Below are positions 9,001 through 14,221 of a stretch of 15,789 nucleotides of DNA, piece by piece. The stretch's first letter is position 1; every line of letters begins with the position of its first letter. The stretch is taken from contig JAGQGA010000047.1 of the NCBI GenBank assembly GCA_020432595.1, positions 1 to 15,789 on the forward strand. Direction: 5' to 3'. The translations under genes were made by a program, and so were the position numbers. The notes beneath the pieces are model-generated. The model ran no database searches and had not been told where the DNA came from. It worked only from the letters and a program-made list of their open reading frames with translations. Source of the stretch: Anaerolineales bacterium (lineage in GTDB: Bacteria > Chloroflexota > Anaerolineae > Promineifilales > Promineifilaceae).

Positions 9001-10547
9001 CCCTCTCCGGCACCGTCAGCGAGGCCGAAGATTGGGGCGGGGCGCTGGCTCGCTACCACTTTGAGGAAGCAAGCGGGTCTACCACCTTCCACGACTCCAG
9101 CGTGCAGCAAGACCATGCCACCTGCACCAACTGCCCCGACGTGACGGCTGGTATCTTTGGGCAAGGGCTATCGTTTAACGGCACCAACGACACCGTAGAG
9201 ATTCCCAACCTCTTTGACCCCAGCAGCGACCCGTTCTCCGTGTCGCTCTGGTTCAACGCCGCCAGCGCAGGCAATGGCACAACGCGGGTGTTGGTGCAGC
9301 AAACCGATGGCACGGGACAAGGGCGGGCACTGCTCTTCCTAAACGGCAACAATAAACTTGCCTCAAACTTGGGTGGCACCAGCACCACCGGCCTGCAAAC
9401 CGTGTCGCTGGACAGTTGGCACCACGCTGCCCTCACCTGGAATGGTGCTACCTTGTCGCTCTATCTTGACGGGGTGCTGGACAACGCCGGAACGCCAACC
9501 GCCGAAGCCGCCAACGGTGGGCTACAGCTTGGCAGCAACCGCAACAGCACCACCTTCTTCCCCGGCACAATGGATGAAGTGGTTTTCTTCGACCACGCCC
9601 TGTCCGCCTACGCCGCCTACGTGCTGGCGCAGGACGAGGTTTATGGCACCAATACTGTCGAGGTTGGCTTTGAGCAAATTGACTTTGCTACCCTTAACAG
9701 TGGTGTGGCCGTACAGCCGACCAACGCGCCGCAGTCCAATGCCCCAGCCACTATCTGGCAGTCGGCGACGGTGGAAAACACGGGTGCCAACCTGTCCATC
9801 TGGTCGCTGTTGGATGATGCGACGGTGGAAAATTACTTCAAAATCCTGCTGCGCGGCACCGATGCCGACGGCAACGTGAGCGGTGTGGCAATGGTGTGGC
9901 GCGGCCTCATTGACCGCGTGCCGCCGCAGGTGACGGCCACGGGGGCGCACGTTGGCGACAGCAGCAACCCCGAAACGGAATACACCTACAGCTTTAGCGA
10001 CTTCCTGCTCGACGAGACCAATTTTGTGATGCCCTGTAGCGGTGGCGATCTGGTTAGCACAACCTATAGCGATGCCACGCTGCCGTATGACGGGTTGCCC
10101 TACCAGGTGACGGCCACCTGCCACGTGGCGGGCTGGGAAGCCAGCCGCGACATCACGGCGTGTGACGTGGCGGGGCACTGCACCACGGTGACAGTGGTGC
10201 CGGATTCGTCTTGTGCCACGCCAACGGCCGTTTCTGACCTCGCCGTCACCCCTAGCGGCGCACAGGTCACGCTCAATTGGACGCACGGTGCCAGCAACAC
10301 CGATTACCGGGTGTTCCGCTTTACCGCCCCCTACTTTAGCCCTACGGACAGCGGCGTGGTGGAACTAACCGGTTCGATTGTCTACAGCGGCGGCACGGCT
10401 TCGATTGTGGACGGCGACGTGATTTTGGGGAATCCGGCGGTGAACTTCTACTACTATGTGGTGGGGGTGAATGGGTGTGGGGCGGAAACGGCCGTTTCTA
10501 ACCACACCGGTGTCTTTGATTTCGGGATTGTGCCGGGAACACCGTAA
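3..10547 (+). CDS. Giant LamG / thrombospondin-type-3 repeat surface protein with an internal membrane-helix bundle (5' partial)
   Basis: The reading frame is open to the left edge. GTG at 12 and ATG at 18 are possible starts, but the codons before them continue a hydrophobic stretch (LVIVPMIVSPLL), so the true start, probably with a signal or anchor helix, lies upstream. Numbering residues from GTG 12 (3511 aa), the order is: Gln/Ala/Glu-rich linker to about 80; Asp-rich TSP3/EF-hand-like calcium repeats about 84-222; an unrecognised beta-rich region about 225-770; about five membrane helices 773-955; a second Asp-rich block about 1157-1287; seven LamG-like modules between about 1305 and 3213, with Ig-like sequence about 2747-2983 before the last; a Cys-containing segment; and an FN3-like domain about 3402-3510. 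I see no enzyme motif, no LPXTG and no obvious secretion tail. Known families suggest envelope adhesion or carbohydrate/protein binding; that role is inference. Fourteen exact AACGGCCGTT palindromes lie inside the gene. Confidence 0.9.
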   Translation: MVIVPMIVSPLLRGQVVSAFAAEQKAKQSTWQQQKAEADSRAAAREAEKTTDWRPNEAAVGQLKGWVEETAVRTANQTILAPTAAADSDGDGLSDTDEVETWNTDPNDPDTDGDGLNDGLEVNELGTAPASADTDSDNIADNLEVGGFSYAGTDWYLDPLEADSNADGLPDGQECLVWVEDSGVYNSSAACPDTDGDGTPDIFTDDNDGDGLLDKYDLNPFDHGSQTFNKDNQFELTINNLEVGQPVYVDLQMVPTNTDNLSLHSSVLDWPTGDTDGQITRYLDTTWATTANADLVSSTDNAGNGDVRITPMLELVIPTNTAHYGNLPVNAAYSGQDRPGGDISQWLDSDKLDPYGISVGEFGPENQLYKNLLVYVPVSVETDSETGMPFAFKSRMVYFPSQGSGGVVNWGPAQQMRLIWIVQMIGDECIVAGDDPETCDRQDVMQVVHIYDDDWTLTGLSISEEHGADVAIVYEDPANDTNLEGDDQLWLAGWMLNNTFLRGTDSNNDGVRDVRVDNLAANFSSWHNAGSGPLYLEVASFLGEFEHSDLAYRVTMTDTVTLLNTAFAGYETATQPTFLYVSESTSRSVSLGGMSHSGNGFTADFNPSTVVPITSAFLSWKPYEYAAGNWVNADIEVYLDGLNEYLGETVFVETAVSTPAESEQLTGKRVWAQLFYASLYQGLSSVVAANNETVTDTAAPDIENLHTPNWPSASYNGTAVVSVQFFEIFAKVALATSSAAPKIFRLPDLLWTQLSRLDPGTNPSQAIRAFDNASGFSFFSFAVSTLMTVLLITAVVAAYLVIDGLISGNNGQVKTGLIILNVLTIISALVNLLVIVRVVLLIGKLTSLGLSALQLINQLTSLLKGTVVFAVIGFVFSVLLAWGVFIYQLIQGFGGNKIARNVALSVAISGTIVAVIFLLINIAIFLLIGAALTLAVVGMVLLLLFAIVEAILYLAGEKTLTERLTEAIADGLYDVDFIVANFNSDERLDFNLKGIEFQDESLGISVDNGFYATFAITNTINFRKQANDDEARRTAVSYHVQPSETDQHATLSGNSMHNDWVSLPGRALQFTTEVTGETAVSFNDSSTGLNQPIRNLYLTEAYALPYKGCWLGLDSACNWEYIKGSAHIDVGSELLFDIFPATIAEFANLQGWSDDFPTQNDQDNDGVLNEDVGGADPNDTDSDSDDDTVSDLTELTDGTDPQNADSDGDGLTDADEQLYYTDPNDWDTDDDGLNDYIEAVVGWLVAYDDGSGVMRVWSNPLLADADGDKLNDFKELTFGLNPDVPTDPDIIANIIEIENLQVTEVGQPKLLLRFEEPATATVFQDNSGNDYDGSCRTGECPVAASEGRYGTGAFFQTTDEIALGEFVTSFQEPFSLGLWVKTQQQSRNLFSKGDGDSSWEAGETVLHVMGNGVPELIQFTGTNGVFEHIRGTTAITDNKWHHLMLVWDGVAAKLYLDGVNATDVGNTDYTGTLPDLDTYTLSVGGGHSVGETNYGNQDDFVVYDYALTGSKVVDVMNGRFNTHDLILRPNDSISYQAAVANTLPAQDVDGYLLGASSYQTPTITAPLVVLPFDQSDYVTVFTNSVGNESSSVTCVEDGSCPTLGAAGRYGNAVEFNGSNDYLNLHTVSRGQGWQSIAFWIRPSSFPASGQTDTILATDGDGLGDVQIKIDDTGHLLFDIGSTIVQYNYNCDATDSCTSHDRVWATAHRSYNALALNSWRHVVINYQYLPESQGYLPLDPSTIYFNDVADSTAYHSMAAAPPTLNIGPGRLGNSMAGDEGFNGRLDELVLYNGTTLLNETNLARRTEVMNGNYYPGLNSNSGLAPTWPSYLLKFEETTATRTVGLVNEISNGRAALCASAASCPSINASGVFAEAISFDSSNDYLTLNHVLNPASESFTAMAWVKPSSVSSGTILQQQDGSGTGRAWLGLQSGKLFSTLGGSNLTSSQSISNGQWSHVAVTYDGTTLRLYVNGVLGAEAARTMESTLGDMLIGVDKAFGTPFNGLMDDLVIIPDATSSEGIAAIMNHSHPAIHVAEPFVPFHIDSTINSETDVLAALSRLDTSSYMTTYAKALPNPVCTTCPEILDSSGAGLSLQFDGVDDWINLGELNYLSNEFTVGFWFKTDQVAVQTLFSTVGSTGTLPGVLGEITADGRFRYLHRGPLGGTGGTSLLSASSVADGEWHYATLTRERTLDFFTFNVTLYIDGVQQATAVDNESIGDLTDVYIGRFRPATPRYFHGELDEMFISKGGVDVNGVATLMARSAPNSYDGSVSGTATVDGDAGSSWQRFEQTVEAALQLQTAVPLLIVDDRQSDLLLMAPFEEVPGATQFENLVAAEADLSCITSDGCPSAGLRGMVDRAAFFDGVDDALVGPDFLTNNATIAAWVKADRGTIVDMRNGNLRSGMYLDMAGLHLTVNRSNGTIDLYDVAVTLPENEWVHVAATFSGGIGSVYVNGVLANSVNTNFVSGDSIRGESPVVGGNRFNTNLLHGYLDDLRIYNGSLSAAEVQTLFNDSAPKLRFEFDEDSSAITFTDASVNRYVGNPTTTTTFNATLGHNVTTTSPIAGSDGQIGNTAYFDGSGVVEVVGAASSVDFASEFTIMAWVKTDQSGVGILAETDSDSSWEAGEKVFYLDSSGYPTFVGHGNNYIRSTTAVNDNTWHHIAVKWDAVSGIGKIFVDGVDVTSADTYAGNNADNPSNSIKIGAGNFNNSEAPNRFAGKMDEMAVYGRSLLDQEVWSIYLRELRWYRASDYTLLLIDGDAPTIQLATTYPYRPVGYTQLMVQTADPTSVVTLLDVGIKAPGSSSFVWQGAVECADNASPGVAWCPSFDSATLGGEGVYQLKFRAVDAVSNETTSSIYQLIVDGTPPVAASSYSSSWISANETAGDTLAWTIPLNGTISDPNVGSAAGSGVVANTVKVALVNGLGLILDGSAQLATASGGAWSLDYVAAGERPFGPYTVVVYAEDAVGNTVETAVGTILLDERPPSSDINLWQLPPLVISQTLTLSGTVSEAEDWGGALARYHFEEASGSTTFHDSSVQQDHATCTNCPDVTAGIFGQGLSFNGTNDTVEIPNLFDPSSDPFSVSLWFNAASAGNGTTRVLVQQTDGTGQGRALLFLNGNNKLASNLGGTSTTGLQTVSLDSWHHAALTWNGATLSLYLDGVLDNAGTPTAEAANGGLQLGSNRNSTTFFPGTMDEVVFFDHALSAYAAYVLAQDEVYGTNTVEVGFEQIDFATLNSGVAVQPTNAPQSNAPATIWQSATVENTGANLSIWSLLDDATVENYFKILLRGTDADGNVSGVAMVWRGLIDRVPPQVTATGAHVGDSSNPETEYTYSFSDFLLDETNFVMPCSGGDLVSTTYSDATLPYDGLPYQVTATCHVAGWEASRDITACDVAGHCTTVTVVPDSSCATPTAVSDLAVTPSGAQVTLNWTHGASNTDYRVFRFTAPYFSPTDSGVVELTGSIVYSGGTASIVDGDVILGNPAVNFYYYVVGVNGCGAETAVSNHTGVFDFGIVPGTP
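261..680 (+). repeat. First TSP3/EF-hand-like calcium-binding repeat block (in giant CDS)
   Basis: Translation shows repeated D-x-D-x-D-G-L units such as DSDGDGLSDTDEV, DTDGDGLNDGLEV, DTDSDNIADNLEV, DSNADGLPDGQE, DTDGDGTPDIF and DNDGDGLLDKYDLNP. The Asp/Asn spacing is that of thrombospondin type 3 and dockerin-like calcium loops, which rigidify extracellular proteins by binding calcium. The Asp codons are mostly GAC, so the block also looks like an imperfect DNA repeat rich in GAC/GGC. Confidence 0.88.
2329..2874 (+). other. Membrane-helix bundle inside the giant protein
   Basis: About 180 residues are strongly hydrophobic and divide into roughly five helices. They are centred on STLMTVLLITAVVAAYLVI, LIILNVLTIISALVNLLVIV, TVVFAVIGFVFSVLLAWGVF, SGTIVAVIFLLINIAIFLLI and LTLAVVGMVLLLLFAIVEAI. 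Short polar turns (SGNNGQVKTG, GFGGNKIARN) separate some of them. The bundle lies between a beta-rich region and the second calcium-repeat block, an unusual place in an otherwise extracellular-looking protein. The helix count is by eye and could be four to six. Confidence 0.85.
3480..3872 (+). repeat. Second TSP3/EF-hand-like calcium-binding repeat block (in giant CDS)
   Basis: Units include DNDGVLNEDVGGADPND, DSDSDDDTVSDLTEL, DSDGDGLTDADEQLYYTDP, DTDDDGLNDYIEAV and DADGDKLNDFKELTFGLNP. The 'xDGLxD...TDPxxxDTD' rhythm is the TSP3-like pattern seen in many bacterial surface proteins. The block lies directly before the first LamG module and probably acts as a calcium-stiffened stalk between the membrane bundle and the LamG array (inference). 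Confidence 0.88.
3925..9650 (+). repeat. Array of seven LamG-like (concanavalin-A fold) modules in the giant CDS
   Basis: Approximate modules are 3925-4555, 4700-5440, 5480-6080, 6180-6790, 6940-7535, 7545-8220 and 9030-9650. Each follows the LamG_3 pattern: an opening 'LLxFEE/FDE', 'F.G..DYxxL', a central 'FT.xxWVK', 'W.HhxxxxxxxxxLYxDGV' and a closing 'G.hDEhxhY..xLs'. Six of the seven carry an early Cys-(2-6)-Cys-Pro pair: CRTGECP, CVEDGSCP, CASAASCP, CTTCP, CITSDGCP and CTNCP. This is probably a disulfide, and the sixth module lacks it. Modules 1 and 6 share 'DSSWEAGE', and modules 3 and 7 share 'QQ.DG.G.GRA', which suggests paired duplications. LamG domains bind glycans or proteins, but no ligand can be read from the sequence. 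Confidence 0.88.
8250..8960 (+). other. Ig-like stretch between LamG modules 6 and 7 of the giant protein
   Basis: The translation has 'DGDAPTIQLATTYPYRPVGY', 'GVYQLKFRAVDAVSNETTSS' and then 'DGTPPVAA...', ending in 'GPYTVVVYAEDAVGNTVETA' and 'DERPP'. The 'Y.h.h.A.DavGN.....' closing strands and 'D..pP' linkers are typical of bacterial Ig-like domains (about two copies). These are usually structural spacers. Assignment is by pattern only. Confidence 0.65.
10215..10544 (+). other. C-terminal FN3-like domain of the giant protein
   Basis: The segment 'PTAVSDLAVTPSGAQVTLNW' is followed by 'YRVFRF' and, near the end, by 'FYYYVVGVNGCGAETAVSNH'. These are the Trp and Tyr core strands of fibronectin type III folds. 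Two cysteines, one just before the domain (SSCATP) and one near its end (NGCGAE), could pair. The protein ends soon afterwards with no sorting motif. Confidence 0.65.
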
Positions 10548-10557
10548 GGGATTATGT

Positions 10558-10583
10558 GGAGGGTAAACGGCCGTTTACCCTCC
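10558..10583. terminator. 26-bp perfect palindrome just after the giant gene, containing the iterated motif
   Basis: The central 20 bases, GGGTAAACGGCCGTTTACCC (10561-10580), are self-complementary, and three more pairs on each side complete 26 bp. It begins 11 bases after the giant gene's stop codon. As RNA it would form a strong hairpin, but no U-run follows, so a classical intrinsic terminator is not shown. It may act as a transcript-end or stability hairpin, or as a protein-binding site. Confidence 0.55.
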
Positions 10584-10600
10584 GGCCACACCTTCTAATT

Positions 10601-10819
10601 ATGAACCCACATTACCAATCATACTTGATTCGTTTTCACCAGCGGGCTGGGGAAGCGCACTGGCGAGCCACATTAGAAGATGCCGCATCGGGTGAAACGC
10701 TGCGTTTTGCCACCGAGCTAGACCTTTTGCGCTATGTGCTGCGGCAGCTTGCCCAGAAAGGACTGGCACCACCTGAGCCTTTGCCGAATCGCGGCGAATC
10801 GGTACAAGACAAGAAATAA
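10601..10819 (+). CDS. Small conserved-type hypothetical protein (72 aa)
   Basis: I chose ATG 10601, giving MNPHYQSYLIRFHQRAGEAH and 72 residues. An in-frame GTG at 10556 would add 15 residues but would translate through the perfect palindrome as 'EGKRPFTL', which is unlikely. The core 'YLIRFHQ....WRATLEDAASGETLRFATELDLLRYVLRQL' resembles small proteins I associate with Chloroflexota genomes, with a 'WRAsLEDp.tGer..Fas...L..fL' pattern. Their function is unknown to me. It probably folds as a few beta strands plus one helix, and the charged tail (SVQDKK) looks disordered. There is no signal peptide or Cys. It follows the giant gene by 53 bases in the same direction, so co-transcription is possible unless the palindrome stops it. 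No clear Shine-Dalgarno sequence is seen. Confidence 0.75.
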   Translation: MNPHYQSYLIRFHQRAGEAHWRATLEDAASGETLRFATELDLLRYVLRQLAQKGLAPPEPLPNRGESVQDKK

Positions 10820-10912
10820 CACAGAGTTACACGGAGGTAAGAAAGAGTTTCACAGAGAAAGAGAAAACAATAGCTCATTTCCTCTCTGTGCCTCTCTGTG
10901 GGACTCTGTATA
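10820..10912. repeat. CACAGAG-type imperfect inverted repeat between convergent genes (possible bidirectional terminator)
   Basis: The segment contains ACAGAG, CACAGAG and CTCTGTG words in opposing orientation. The best arms are 10844-10858 and 10893-10907, 15 bp with 13 Watson-Crick matches. The two mismatches would be G-U pairs in the + strand RNA, so all 15 positions can pair around a 34-base loop. Further CTCTCTGTG copies at 10882-10890 and 10892-10900 allow alternative pairings. A short T-run (10916-10920) follows. The location between converging genes fits transcript termination. The wording resembles dispersed intergenic repeats seen in many environmental bacteria. Confidence 0.6.
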
Positions 10913-10965
10913 ACGTTTTTGGTTCTGGCTTCTCTGGGTTAGGCTGGTGGCTGTAGGGCAGATCA

Positions 10966-13900
10966 TTATGCCTGGCCCTGCTCTGTGCCAAATATTGTTT
11001 GAGCAAACGGCCGTTTTTCTTCCAGTTTGGCAACAAAAAGGGGCAGATTGCTCTGCTGAAAGAGGTCGTGGGCTTGCTGCCTCATCGCCTGCCCCTCAGC
11101 CTGCTGTCCCCTTTCCTGCAAATAATCTGACCACTGCCAGAGGATAATGGCGTGGTCGCGCCCTAAATTTGCGCCAGCAAAGAAGGTGACAGCCTGGCGA
11201 AAACAATCCGCAGCGGTCATGAACTGGTGGCTGCCGTCGTGGCTAATCGCAATTGGTTGCCCCATTTTGGCCGCCACCGAACCAAAGGCACGCCAGGCGC
11301 GGCCAGTTTCGGCCGGGTTGTTGCGTTGGGTCAGGTCTAGGGCGTGCTGCGCGGCGGCCAGGGCGGGGGCGACCTGATTTTGCCCGATATAGGCTTCGGC
11401 CAAAATGCGATACGCATCGGATAGGCCAAACCAATCGCTAGTGGTCTGGATGAGGGTTTCAAGCTCGGAAACGGCCGTTTCATAATTCCCTAACCGCACC
11501 TGCGCCCCACACCAGTTGCTCAGGTTGAGTGCCTCCCGACTCCGGTTGTGAATAGCACGGCTAAGAACCAATGCTCGCTCATAATAACGCGCCGCCAGCA
11601 CAAAATCCCCCTGTATCCGGGCAACCTCCCCCATATTGTTGTAGGTGCTTAACTCGCCCACGCGATGGCCTAACTGTTGAAAAAGCACTAGGCTTTCTTG
11701 AAGCTGGGAAACGGCCGTTTCGTACCGCCCTAACCAATAATAGTTCACAACCCCCAACAAATTGAGGTGCCGCGCCGTTTCCTTGACGTTTTGCACGCTT
11801 TGGCTGAGGCGCAGCCCTTCTTGCGCGGCAACCAACGCCGCCTCCGCTTGCCCCAGCCGAAAATGCGCCCACCCCTGGCGATAGAGGGCTTCGGCCAACT
11901 GGATGGGGTGGGTTGTCGGCAATTGTTTGAGCTTAGTGATGACTTGAACGGCCGTTTCCAGCGACGCTTCATCATGTCCCAAACTCTCTTGCACCCCCGC
12001 CAGCGCAATCAGCGCGTCAACTTGGCTGGCATTATCTTGCGCCCCATCAAGTGCCTGCTGCAAATAAAAAGCAGCATCGGTGTAGCTGCCAATGCTTTGC
12101 AAATGGCGGGCCAGCAAAATAGCCAGTTGTGTCACATGTGGCACCTGAGCAGCAACCGCCGCATCGGTGATGTGGCGCAAATGAACGGCCGATAAGGGAA
12201 TGGTGGAAAGATGCCCCTCTTGCCGCTGATGTTCCAGCAGGGCGTGTTCAATGGTGCGAACAACGGCCGTTTGTGCCACCAATCGCTGCCCCGCATCCGC
12301 CACCATGCCCAACGTGTAGGCCGAAACCAGCCGGTGCATAACGGCCGTTGTCCCCGCTTCCAGCTTCAAAAACCCCAAAGCCACCACGCGAGCCAAGGCA
12401 TCCTCAGCCAGCAATAGCTGTAGCACCGAATCATCCTTCCGCACCGCCGCCAACAGCAGCGATTTGGGAACAGGCTCGCCGGAGGCAAAACAAGCGGCAC
12501 ACAGCAAAAGCTGCTGCGCCATCTGCCCCTCACTGCTATCGGCGGCAAATTGCTGCAAGCTAAAGGCAAAGGTTCGCGCCACGTTGAGATCATGTCCAGT
12601 TGGGGAATGGCTGCTGCCCCACCCTTGCAGAGAAGGATGGTGAAAAAGCCCGCCGTCTCGCAATTGGAAAAGATACGCCGCTGGGCTTATTTCCGGGTAT
12701 CGCTGCAAAAACCCACCGGCCAAATGGAGTGCCAGCGGCAAATGCCCCACCTCGCGGGCAATATCAGCCGCTTCGTTGGCGGCCAGGCGGGGCGTAACCC
12801 GCTGCAAATAGGCCACGCTTTCCGCAGGGGTCAGCGTGTCTAGGGGAATGGTGGTCATGTTTAGCTCGCGTGCCCAATGGCTGCGGCGGCTGGTGAGCAA
12901 CATGTGGCACCCGCCGGTAACGGGCAGCCAGCTTGTGAGCAGCGTTTCGCTCTCGCAGTTGTCAAAAATCAGCAAGCGTGAGATGGGTTCTTGCCACGCC
13001 CGCTGCACCCGCTTCACCTGATCCGCTAACGTGAGCTGGTCTTGGTCGCTAAACAACCTCATGCCGCGCTCGCCGCCGATGAGGGAGATTTCTGCGGTAA
13101 CGGTGTCGGCGGCATCAAAGTTGAGCCAAAAGACACCGCCGGGGAAAAAACGGCCGTATCTATAGGCAAACTCCACCGCTAACTGGCTTTTGCCCAACCC
13201 ACCCAGGCCGGTAATGGTAACAACGGGAGGGCTGTTATGCTCATTTGCCAACAGGGCTGCCCCTAGCTCGCGCAAGCACGCCTGACGACCCACAAAATCG
13301 GCGTTGCGACGGTAAGGCAGGTAGGCATTGGCGGGTAGGGGGCCGGGATCTGGCACGGTTCCGGCGGTGTAGGTGGGGGGCGGGGTGCGGGAAACGGCCG
13401 TTTCCCTCTGGGCAATTTGTTCCACCAAGACAGCCGTAGCTGACTCCGGCTCCACCCCCAATTCCGCCCACAAATGCTGCCGACACCGCTCATACTGCTG
13501 GAGTGCGGTAGTGGCTTGTCCACTGGCGGCCAAGAACTGAAGCAACGCCCGCCACGCTTCTTCATTCAAATCATCCAACGCCAGCCATCGTTGCGCCGCC
13601 GCCACCCCTACGGCCCACTGCCGCCCCTCCATATACGCACGGCAAAGCCGCACATATCCTTGATGCACCCGCTGGCGCAGTTGTTCACGGGTGAGCAGCA
13701 GCCATTCGTTGAAATAAGGGGCGTTGGCAAGGTGAAACCCTGCAAGCAGATCCCCCCGATAGTGCTGTAAGGCATGGTCGAGTTGGGTTGTTTCCGTAGC
13801 TGCCAAACCGGCTTCTAGCAGATAGAAATCCACGAGATCGTCGGCCGTTGGCTGGTAATGAATGTGGGTGCGAGTGACGTGCAGCCCAGCAGAAAGGGGG

Positions 13901-14115
13901 CGAATGCGGTTGAGCAGGCGGCGCAGGCTTTGCAGGGAACTGGTGGTGCTGTTTTCTACCCACAGCAGGTCGGCCATTGCTTCGCGGGGGTATGTTTGCT
14001 GGGTGATGATAAGGTAGGTGAGCAGGGCGCAGCCGATGGGGCTTTTCATCAGAACGGCCGTTTCCCCGTTGTCGGTTATTTCGAGCGTACCTAATAATTT
14101 GAAATGTTGTGCCAT
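10966..14115 (-). CDS. SARP/AfsR-type regulator: winged helix + BTAD + NB-ARC ATPase + TPR
   Basis: This is a predicted cytoplasmic ATP-dependent transcription regulator. With ATG 14115 (MAQHFKLLGTLEI) it has 1049 residues; an in-frame TTG at 14148 would add 11 but would overlap a possible -10 element. Residues 1-95 form an OmpR-like winged helix ('PREAMADLLW...SLQSLRRLLNRIR'). About 98-250 is the BTAD helical domain ('YRGDLLAGFHL...FNEWLLLTREQLRQR', 'QYERCRQHLWAELGVEP'). NB-ARC starts with 'FVGRQACLREL'. The P-loop GLGGLGKS is at about 303-310 (13186-13209), Walker B RLLIFDNCES at about 379, and GHLPLAL at about 457. From about 640 to 960 there are roughly 40-residue TPRs ('GRYETAVSQLQESLVLFQQLG', 'GDFVLAARYYERALVLSRAI'). 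By family analogy TPRs sense a signal and NB-ARC switches with nucleotide; the target genes are unknown. Eight exact AACGGCCGTT copies lie in it. The gene converges on the small ORF. Confidence 0.9.
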   Translation of the reverse strand: MAQHFKLLGTLEITDNGETAVLMKSPIGCALLTYLIITQQTYPREAMADLLWVENSTTSSLQSLRRLLNRIRPLSAGLHVTRTHIHYQPTADDLVDFYLLEAGLAATETTQLDHALQHYRGDLLAGFHLANAPYFNEWLLLTREQLRQRVHQGYVRLCRAYMEGRQWAVGVAAAQRWLALDDLNEEAWRALLQFLAASGQATTALQQYERCRQHLWAELGVEPESATAVLVEQIAQRETAVSRTPPPTYTAGTVPDPGPLPANAYLPYRRNADFVGRQACLRELGAALLANEHNSPPVVTITGLGGLGKSQLAVEFAYRYGRFFPGGVFWLNFDAADTVTAEISLIGGERGMRLFSDQDQLTLADQVKRVQRAWQEPISRLLIFDNCESETLLTSWLPVTGGCHMLLTSRRSHWARELNMTTIPLDTLTPAESVAYLQRVTPRLAANEAADIAREVGHLPLALHLAGGFLQRYPEISPAAYLFQLRDGGLFHHPSLQGWGSSHSPTGHDLNVARTFAFSLQQFAADSSEGQMAQQLLLCAACFASGEPVPKSLLLAAVRKDDSVLQLLLAEDALARVVALGFLKLEAGTTAVMHRLVSAYTLGMVADAGQRLVAQTAVVRTIEHALLEHQRQEGHLSTIPLSAVHLRHITDAAVAAQVPHVTQLAILLARHLQSIGSYTDAAFYLQQALDGAQDNASQVDALIALAGVQESLGHDEASLETAVQVITKLKQLPTTHPIQLAEALYRQGWAHFRLGQAEAALVAAQEGLRLSQSVQNVKETARHLNLLGVVNYYWLGRYETAVSQLQESLVLFQQLGHRVGELSTYNNMGEVARIQGDFVLAARYYERALVLSRAIHNRSREALNLSNWCGAQVRLGNYETAVSELETLIQTTSDWFGLSDAYRILAEAYIGQNQVAPALAAAQHALDLTQRNNPAETGRAWRAFGSVAAKMGQPIAISHDGSHQFMTAADCFRQAVTFFAGANLGRDHAIILWQWSDYLQERGQQAEGQAMRQQAHDLFQQSNLPLFVAKLEEKRPFAQTIFGTEQGQA

Positions 14116-14119
14116 ATTC

Positions 14120-14136
14120 GACCCATGTGTAGGGTC
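14120..14136. promoter_or_regulatory. Small inverted repeat GACCC-N7-GGGTC upstream of the regulator start
   Basis: The 5-bp arms at 14120-14124 and 14132-14136 are perfect complements. The element lies 5-21 bases upstream of ATG 14115, between that ATG and the candidate -10. It could be an operator or a leader hairpin that affects translation. The arms are short, so chance cannot be excluded. Confidence 0.35.
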
Positions 14137-14138
14137 AA

Positions 14139-14144
14139 AGTATA
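14139..14144 (-). promoter_or_regulatory. Candidate -10 element (TATACT) for the regulator gene
   Basis: Read on the minus strand, the sequence is TATACT, one mismatch from TATAAT. It lies about 24 bases upstream of ATG 14115, which would give a short leader. The position 17 bases further upstream reads TCTCCA, a poor -35 box. It is therefore a weak candidate, but it favours ATG 14115 over TTG 14148. Confidence 0.3.
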
Positions 14145-14181
14145 GCAATGGTTATCTGTTTTGGAGAAGGAGGGTGAGTAG

Positions 14182-14200
14182 GCCATATTTCCCATATGGC
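14182..14200. promoter_or_regulatory. Operator-like inverted repeat GCCATAT-N5-ATATGGC
   Basis: Perfect 7-bp arms (14182-14188 and 14194-14200) flank TTCCC. The centre lies about 50 bases upstream of the candidate -10 and about 75 upstream of the regulator's ATG. The geometry suits a dimeric winged-helix or HTH regulator, possibly the regulator itself. Binding is inference. Confidence 0.45.
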
Positions 14201-14221
14201 TTGGGGGGAGTGGGGGGAGAG

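Noticed and set aside
10556..10600. GTG 10556 as the start of the small ORF, adding 15 residues.
   Set aside because: It would translate the 26-bp palindrome, and the family-like sequence begins near the ATG at 10601.
10947..11147. Plus-strand ORF of 66 aa overlapping the 3' end of the regulator.
   Set aside because: It is antisense to well-supported regulator coding sequence and has no recognisable features.
14116..14148. TTG 14148 as start of the regulator.
   Set aside because: The extra residues (MLYFDPTHGSN) lie across the GACCC/GGGTC repeat and a possible -10 box. BTAD regulators usually begin just before a 'hxLLGxhEh' strand, which fits ATG 14115.
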